Under the pieces are notes generated by a model that saw only the letters and a list, made by a program, of their open reading frames with translations, was not told the DNA's origin and ran no database searches. A stretch of 26,892 nucleotides of DNA. Origin: a virus. The position numbers and the translations under genes are program-made. The DNA is taken from IMG/VR virus record IMGVR_UViG_3300033571_010132, positions 1 through 26,892 of that record; one strand, written 5' to 3'. This document shows, piece after piece, positions 23,507 to 26,892 of the stretch. Positions within the stretch are counted from its first letter, which is position 1. The number at the start of each line of letters is the position of its first letter.

Positions 23507-24186
23507 ACCAAGGTGTTGGTCATTGGGAAGATTTTTGAAATAACATCAGCACAGGCCAGCGCAATCTCTTGATGCTCTAGTTGTGTGCCATTGGCTGCTC
23601 GCAGTTGGATATAATGTATCCAACTTCTAAGTGTGCCATTCATATATAATCTACTAACAGTATTGCCCTCGGGAAGTACAGCACGAGCTTGTTCCTTGGC
23701 AATTCCATTGTCCACAGCCCAAGAGTAAGTTTCACGTGCTAGTTTAATCAACTGATGTTGACGCTCCATCCACATCTTGTTGAGTTCTCTATATGCAGGA
23801 TCAGACAAGTCCGGTTCAATACTGTTTTGCCTGTTCTTGGTATCCTGCAGCCGTGTCTCACGAATCACAAAATCCAAGTCTCGAGTAGGATCAGCATAGC
23901 GTTGACTAAACTCTTGGAAACTGAAACTACGATGACGTAGCATTTGGCGTGCAATATCCCTAGTAGTCTCAATCTCCAAACAAGCTGAAACCATTTCCAG
24001 TGGGCTCCAATGCTGATGCCGAATCAAATAATTAATTAGTCGTTCATTGGTTTCGGTATTGAGTTGGTTGCTGGGATTACTAACTCTAGCACAGTAAGCG
24101 ATTAAGTCCTGTACGTCAAGTTCAAGCCCAAATTCATTTTCAAGTTCTTCCGTTGCTCGACTGTAACTTATTAGTTTTACTTTCAT
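23503..24186 (-). CDS. thyX: Flavin-dependent thymidylate synthase ThyX
   Basis: A 227-residue protein with the ThyX signature RHRSFSFQEFSQRY at residues 84-97, fitting RHRxxSxxxxSxRY with all fixed positions present. Other family features are HQHWSPLEM (57-65), EQARAVLP (165-172), and LRSWIHYIQLR (186-196), which includes the Arg that contacts dUMP. ThyX methylates dUMP to dTMP using methylenetetrahydrofolate with FAD and NADPH, as a homotetramer, and has no sequence relation to ThyA or to T4 gene td. The length is normal for the family. Its ATG overlaps the upstream stop (ATGA, 24183-24186), and its own stop overlaps the deaminase start, so the three genes are coupled. ThyX rather than ThyA is usual among T4-like cyanophages and their relatives. 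Confidence 0.96.
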   Translation of the reverse strand: MKVKLISYSRATEELENEFGLELDVQDLIAYCARVSNPSNQLNTETNERLINYLIRHQHWSPLEMVSACLEIETTRDIARQMLRHRSFSFQEFSQRYADPTRDLDFVIRETRLQDTKNRQNSIEPDLSDPAYRELNKMWMERQHQLIKLARETYSWAVDNGIAKEQARAVLPEGNTVSRLYMNGTLRSWIHYIQLRAANGTQLEHQEIALACADVISKIFPMTNTLV

Positions 24187-24518
24187 AAATCTTTGAGTAA
24201 TCGATCAGTTTCGGCCTGCACAGTTCGTGCTACACTGGCCACAGAAATATAATAGTCTACGTCTTCAATGTAGTCGTCAAGTTCGCGGAGTCGACCCGAC
24301 AAGTGTTGATCAAGTTCCACTGGGTCGTGTCCACCGGCCAAGAGCTGTGCAATGTTAATTGGTACGCGGCTTCCATCTCGAAGATTGACTACCACGTACT
24401 GAATAACTTCAATGGGAACATCTGTTTTATCAGCCTCTTTAACCCACCGCTGCCATTCGGCTCGGGTATTGAGGGTGATTTTTTTAGCTCTTGGCCGTCG
24501 GGGCTTTTTTTCTTGCAT
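24183..24518 (-). CDS. Conserved-looking hypothetical protein upstream of thyX
   Basis: I do not recognise this protein. The chosen ATG at 24518 gives 111 residues beginning MQEKKPRRPRAKK, a basic stretch, then a helix-rich body with an aromatic and acidic pattern (RELDDYIEDVDYYIS) and a C-terminal coiled-coil-like helix. An ATG at 24551 would add 11 residues (MLLLHQSERRP) but enlarges the overlap with the preceding gene from 35 to 68 bases; neither start has a clear Shine-Dalgarno. The 35-base overlap in a different frame encodes the lysine-rich end of the preceding protein. The stop overlaps the thyX start (ATGA), so it is likely co-expressed with nucleotide genes. The basic N-terminus could contact nucleic acid or a virion partner, but that is speculation. 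Confidence 0.65.
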   Translation of the reverse strand: MQEKKPRRPRAKKITLNTRAEWQRWVKEADKTDVPIEVIQYVVVNLRDGSRVPINIAQLLAGGHDPVELDQHLSGRLRELDDYIEDVDYYISVASVARTVQAETDRLLKDL

Positions 24519-25122
24519 TGGCCGCCGCTCGCTTTGGTGCAGTAGTAGCATCAGTTTTTTCGTTAATAGTTGTTGTTCCAGCCAGTGTTGCTGCTTCTTG
24601 GTCCAGCGTATCAGCTTCTTTCAGTAACTCGGCTGCTTGCTGACGCATACGAGCACTTTGTTCACGGCGCTGCCGAGCCAGGTCCTCGTCGGTAAGTACA
24701 TCAGGAATAGATGGCGCTGCGGTAGTGGCCTTAGTTGAACGATTCATGTCGTTTAGTTTCTTATTGGCCTGTTTACCTCGTTCCATTTCTTCGATGATTT
24801 TGTTGACTTCCTCAAGGGTAACCTTGGTTGAGGCATTGGGAGTAAGTGTAACTTGATTGGTGGGAATTTTTTTAATTAATCCACTAGCATGAAGTGAATT
24901 TAGTGCATTAGTGCCGTCCTTCATGGTTACTCGAAACAGCGCTTCGGCAAAAACTTCTGCAGTTTGCCCTGCATTGCTTTCTACACAACGCATAACTTCT
25001 TCGTGAACCAGTGGTGGGAGAGAATCTGAATATGCAACCAAGCACATATGATCCTCGTCGGGTACAGTTCTGTATAGCACAACCAGCTTTTTGCCTTTGT
25101 GCGTTCCAATGTGCTTGATCAT
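24484..25122 (-). CDS. Conserved-looking hypothetical protein with a basic Thr/Ala/Lys-rich tail
   Basis: A 212-residue protein of unknown function. The N-terminal half (about 1-110) looks like a folded domain with a neat pattern (MIKHIGTHKGKKLVVLYRTV, DHMCLVAYSD, ESNAGQTAEVFAEALFR). I associate its opening with a small protein family of T4-like aquatic phages, without a known role. Residues about 110-175 are helical and charged (EEVNKIIEEMERGKQANKK, then a RREQSARMRQQAAELLKEAD coiled coil), and the last 35 residues are low-complexity with Lys, Arg, Thr and Ala. The start follows the upstream stop by five bases and has no Shine-Dalgarno; a late-promoter-like box overlaps this junction. The stop lies inside the next gene. 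Confidence 0.7.
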   Translation of the reverse strand: MIKHIGTHKGKKLVVLYRTVPDEDHMCLVAYSDSLPPLVHEEVMRCVESNAGQTAEVFAEALFRVTMKDGTNALNSLHASGLIKKIPTNQVTLTPNASTKVTLEEVNKIIEEMERGKQANKKLNDMNRSTKATTAAPSIPDVLTDEDLARQRREQSARMRQQAAELLKEADTLDQEAATLAGTTTINEKTDATTAPKRAAANARKKAPTAKS

Positions 25123-25124
25123 GA

Positions 25125-25132
25125 TATTTATT
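25125..25132 (-). promoter_or_regulatory. Late-promoter-like box (AATAAATA, minus strand)
   Basis: On the minus strand AATAAATA overlaps the stop of the 76-residue gene and ends two bases before the ATG at 25122. As a promoter it would place the transcript start inside the coding region, so it is either fortuitous, serves a shorter product, or has another role near the start codon. It is listed because it shares the exact core with the other three boxes. Confidence 0.3.
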
Positions 25133-25358
25133 CAGCAGCAGGTGTTTCGGCAGGAGCAGCATCAGCGGCTGGAGCAGCCGTTTCTTTTACTTGTCCTAGA
25201 AAGTTTGAAATTTTCTCATAAATGGTACCAACAGCAGTGAATTCCTTGGGACGGAAAGCGCCACGTTGTGTAGCAACGTCAATGATTTGTAGAACTGAGT
25301 TTAGATCTTCTAGGGTAAGAGTAACTTGCTCGGTTGGTGCGGGTTGAGTTTCAGTCAT
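25128..25358 (-). CDS. Small conserved-looking protein (76 aa) with Ala/Pro-rich tail
   Basis: A strong Shine-Dalgarno sequence (AAAGGAGA, with nine bases before the ATG) marks the start at 25358. Residues 10-56 (TLTLEDLNSVLQIIDVATQRGAFRPKEF then VGTIYEKISNFL) form a short helical domain with a RGAF motif that I associate with small proteins of T4-like cyanophages, function unknown. The last 18 residues are Ala/Pro repeats. It has the best ribosome-binding site of the minus-strand block, so it may be made in quantity. It is followed by the 212-residue gene after five bases. No enzyme motif is visible. Confidence 0.75.
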   Translation of the reverse strand: MTETQPAPTEQVTLTLEDLNSVLQIIDVATQRGAFRPKEFTAVGTIYEKISNFLGQVKETAAPAADAAPAETPAAE

Positions 25359-25382
25359 GATAACAATCTCCTTTAAAGTTAG

Positions 25383-25407
25383 TAGTTATGTTAATATTAT
25401 TTAACTA
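25383..25407 (-). promoter_or_regulatory. AT-rich inverted repeat upstream of the 76-residue gene
   Basis: TAGTTA (25383-25388) and TAACTA (25402-25407) are inverted copies, and inside them GTTAA (25390-25394) faces TTAAC (25401-25405). It lies in the only 72-base gap of the minus-strand block, between the TTG-start gene and the strong ribosome-binding site. It could be an operator or part of a promoter region for the downstream genes. The evidence is symmetry and position only. Confidence 0.3.
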
Positions 25408-25430
25408 CACACTTAACGACGGCAAAATTT

Positions 25431-25700
25431 TTACCTAGAATTTAAATCTATCAGGTTCAAGCTAAAAAATACTAGGTCTGATGCATCTTCAAAGGCAGCA
25501 CAATGTAGATAATCAAACCCAACGTCAGTGCTTTTTACATAGCGTTGACCAAAAAAGAATCTTGAATCGGTATGTTCGTAAATCCAGTTCAGTATAGATT
25601 TAGAATCAGACACTTGTAGATTAAAGTATACAGGTTCGAAATGAGCGTAGAGTACTTCTACTCTACGCTGATTGTGGTAGTCTAACGGGTTAAATTCCAA
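25431..25700 (-). CDS. Small hypothetical protein (89 aa) with TTG start
   Basis: An open frame of 89 residues with no ATG or GTG at a suitable place; the only usable start is TTG at 25700, five bases downstream of the stop of the metallopeptidase/VWA gene, with no clear Shine-Dalgarno. The product is rich in aromatics (YAHFEPVYFNLQV, RFFFGQRYVKS, FDYLHCAAF) with an alternating pattern suggesting a small alpha/beta domain, ending FFSLNLIDLNSR. I do not recognise a family. Same-strand packing between two real genes supports it being coding. The start codon is uncertain. Confidence 0.55.
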   Translation of the reverse strand: MEFNPLDYHNQRRVEVLYAHFEPVYFNLQVSDSKSILNWIYEHTDSRFFFGQRYVKSTDVGFDYLHCAAFEDASDLVFFSLNLIDLNSR

Positions 25701-25704
25701 AGTA

Positions 25705-26892
25705 TTATTTTTTTGGTTCGGTGTACGGAACTGTCAAGCCCCACGGTGCTTCAATACGCTCTCCGCCACTGTGAGCAATCCACAGCGTTTGGCAGTAGTT
25801 CTCATCGCCCCACCCGTCACCGGTCATCATGTCTGTAAAGAACACTAGTAACTTGGGCTCAATATTGTTCTCTTTCATCCAAGTCCAGTTAACGTCAAAA
25901 CTAGTGCCGCCTCCGCCCTGTACTTGGTAGTCCATGATGTCGTCCAAGTTGTCGCTAGTAAACACTTGATGATTGTATACCTCAGTGTCAAAACTCCACA
26001 CTTGTACGCGAAACTCGGCATACTGCTCCATAATGCCTTTGATCTCGCCCATAATGTCTCGCAACATTTTGTCGTTCATACTGCCGGACGCGTCAATTGT
26101 TACGCACACATCAATAGTTTCTTCGGGCAACAGTCCGGCCATAATAGCATCACCGTGCCAGCCTTTGCGGTTAGGTCGCATGAAACTGTAGTCGTTTTTA
26201 ATAGTACTTTGAATCTGCTGTGGCAGCAGCTCACGCCAGTTCATTTTAGGCTCGGTAAAGTCTTGAATCAGACGCCCAATACCTTTTGGCAAGTTGCCGG
26301 CACCAGCTGCCTGAGCAGCTTGAATCATTGCATCTTTAATTTCGTCTTTAATGGCATCCCGCTGTTCTTTAGTGAGACGGGGCCGACCGGTGCCTTCACC
26401 TTCGCCCTCATCTCCGTCCTCGCCATCCATGTGCTCGTCCAGCAGTTGGTCAACTAGGTCTTGGATGTTGATCTTTTCGGCATTAGCATAGAGATGGTCA
26501 TAAATCTCTTCCGAGCTCCAGCCTTGATACTTTTTGTCGTACAGCCCAGGAGTCTTGCGTGGGCGCTGTCCAATCTTGGATTCAATTAGGTCAGCATTAA
26601 CGCAGTAGTCGGCCGCGCAGTTGTATAGCCTTGGGTCACGATGCTCACGACGTCCAAAATGGTCATAGCATACATGTAGAATCTCGTGTCCAATAACAAA
26701 CTCAATTTCTTTAACGTTGAGGTCCTTAAAGAACTCGCTGTTATAGTAGAGGGTTCGCCCATCTGTGGCCGCAGTGCCTAACCACTCGTCACCATTGACC
26801 AGTGTCATGCGGGTTGCCAAGTTACCAAAAAACGGTTGTTTCAACAGCAGGCCAATCCGAGCAGTAACAATCTTTTCGCGCACTTCGCGATC
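25705..26892 (-). CDS. VWA-domain protein with N-terminal zinc metallopeptidase-like domain (5' partial)
   Basis: The frame stays open to the window edge (Asp-Arg-Glu before the GTG at 26883), so the true start may lie outside. Numbering from that GTG, residues 1-140 hold a metallopeptidase-like domain with H66-E-I-L-H70 and H75, then NCAADYCVN (88-96) supplying further candidate ligands. An acidic linker (147-165, Asp/Glu/Gly) leads to a helical part, then a VWA domain from about 257. Its metal-ion-dependent adhesion site is complete: D264-x-S266-x-S268, T327 in GGGGTSFD, and D351 in FFTDMM. The pair matches the 'putative metallopeptidase plus VWA-like' families. These usually work with a MoxR-type AAA ATPase, which would be expected just outside this window. 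Possible roles are remodelling or maturing protein complexes; the substrate is unknown. Confidence 0.88.
   Translation of the reverse strand, partial: DREVREKIVTARIGLLLKQPFFGNLATRMTLVNGDEWLGTAATDGRTLYYNSEFFKDLNVKEIEFVIGHEILHVCYDHFGRREHRDPRLYNCAADYCVNADLIESKIGQRPRKTPGLYDKKYQGWSSEEIYDHLYANAEKINIQDLVDQLLDEHMDGEDGDEGEGEGTGRPRLTKEQRDAIKDEIKDAMIQAAQAAGAGNLPKGIGRLIQDFTEPKMNWRELLPQQIQSTIKNDYSFMRPNRKGWHGDAIMAGLLPEETIDVCVTIDASGSMNDKMLRDIMGEIKGIMEQYAEFRVQVWSFDTEVYNHQVFTSDNLDDIMDYQVQGGGGTSFDVNWTWMKENNIEPKLLVFFTDMMTGDGWGDENYCQTLWIAHSGGERIEAPWGLTVPYTEPKK

Noticed and set aside
25359-25430. Sigma70-type promoter (TTGCCG then TAAATA, minus strand)
   Set aside because: The -10 match is poor (three of six positions), so only the inverted repeat and ribosome-binding site are reported there.
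25924-26457. 177-codon plus-strand frame opposite the metallopeptidase/VWA gene
   Set aside because: Antisense to a gene with two intact motif sets; no Shine-Dalgarno and no domain pattern.
1-26892. Diversity-generating retroelement acting on the fibre tips
   Set aside because: Fibre variability made this worth seeking, but there is no reverse transcriptase frame and no adenine-biased template/variable repeat pair; the repeats found are ordinary domain duplications.

Overview
The window is a 26.9-kb piece of an AT-rich, T4-like (myovirus-type) phage genome. The evidence is a gp25 to gp6 baseplate-wedge pair, a hub/lysozyme-like gene upstream, very large virion proteins typical of aquatic T4-like phages, a tail-fibre cluster, phage-type thyX and dCMP deaminase genes, and NATAAATA late-promoter-like boxes in the main intergenic gaps. 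The overall look is that of marine or freshwater T4-like phages (cyanophage or pelagiphage relatives). No photosynthesis or other host-diagnostic gene is present, so the host cannot be named. There is no integrase, transposase, tRNA, CRISPR array or recognisable defence system.

Left and centre (1-15303, + strand): the 3' end of a hub/lysozyme-like gene, gp25, an enlarged gp6, then two giant structural proteins of 1120 and 2398 residues. The 2398-residue protein is the most elaborate. It has a carbohydrate-binding-like segment, what reads as a full seven-unit FG-GAP beta-propeller with two insertions, a glycine-rich 'GYYTPP' beta module and a single dockerin-like calcium loop.

Centre-right (15315-23072, + strand): a 209-residue structural protein, then three fibre-like proteins that share an N-terminal module of about 80 residues but have unrelated distal parts. 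Those distal parts are glycine-rich domains, a beta-rich domain, and Ig-like or other domains joined by polythreonine linkers. Between the first two fibres lie a small fibre-associated ORF and a small four-histidine cupin. This is a modular host-recognition cluster.

Right (23075-26892, - strand, convergent): a compact set comprising a metallopeptidase/VWA protein (5' end outside the window), a small TTG-start ORF, three conserved-looking hypothetical proteins, thyX and dCMP deaminase. The last three genes, ending in thyX and the deaminase, are joined by ATGA overlaps. ThyX and the deaminase together feed dTMP synthesis. The two convergent blocks meet with only two bases between stop codons, inside a hairpin that may terminate both transcripts.

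Coding density is very high and no gap exceeds 100 bases. Family assignments come from reading motifs, not from database searches.
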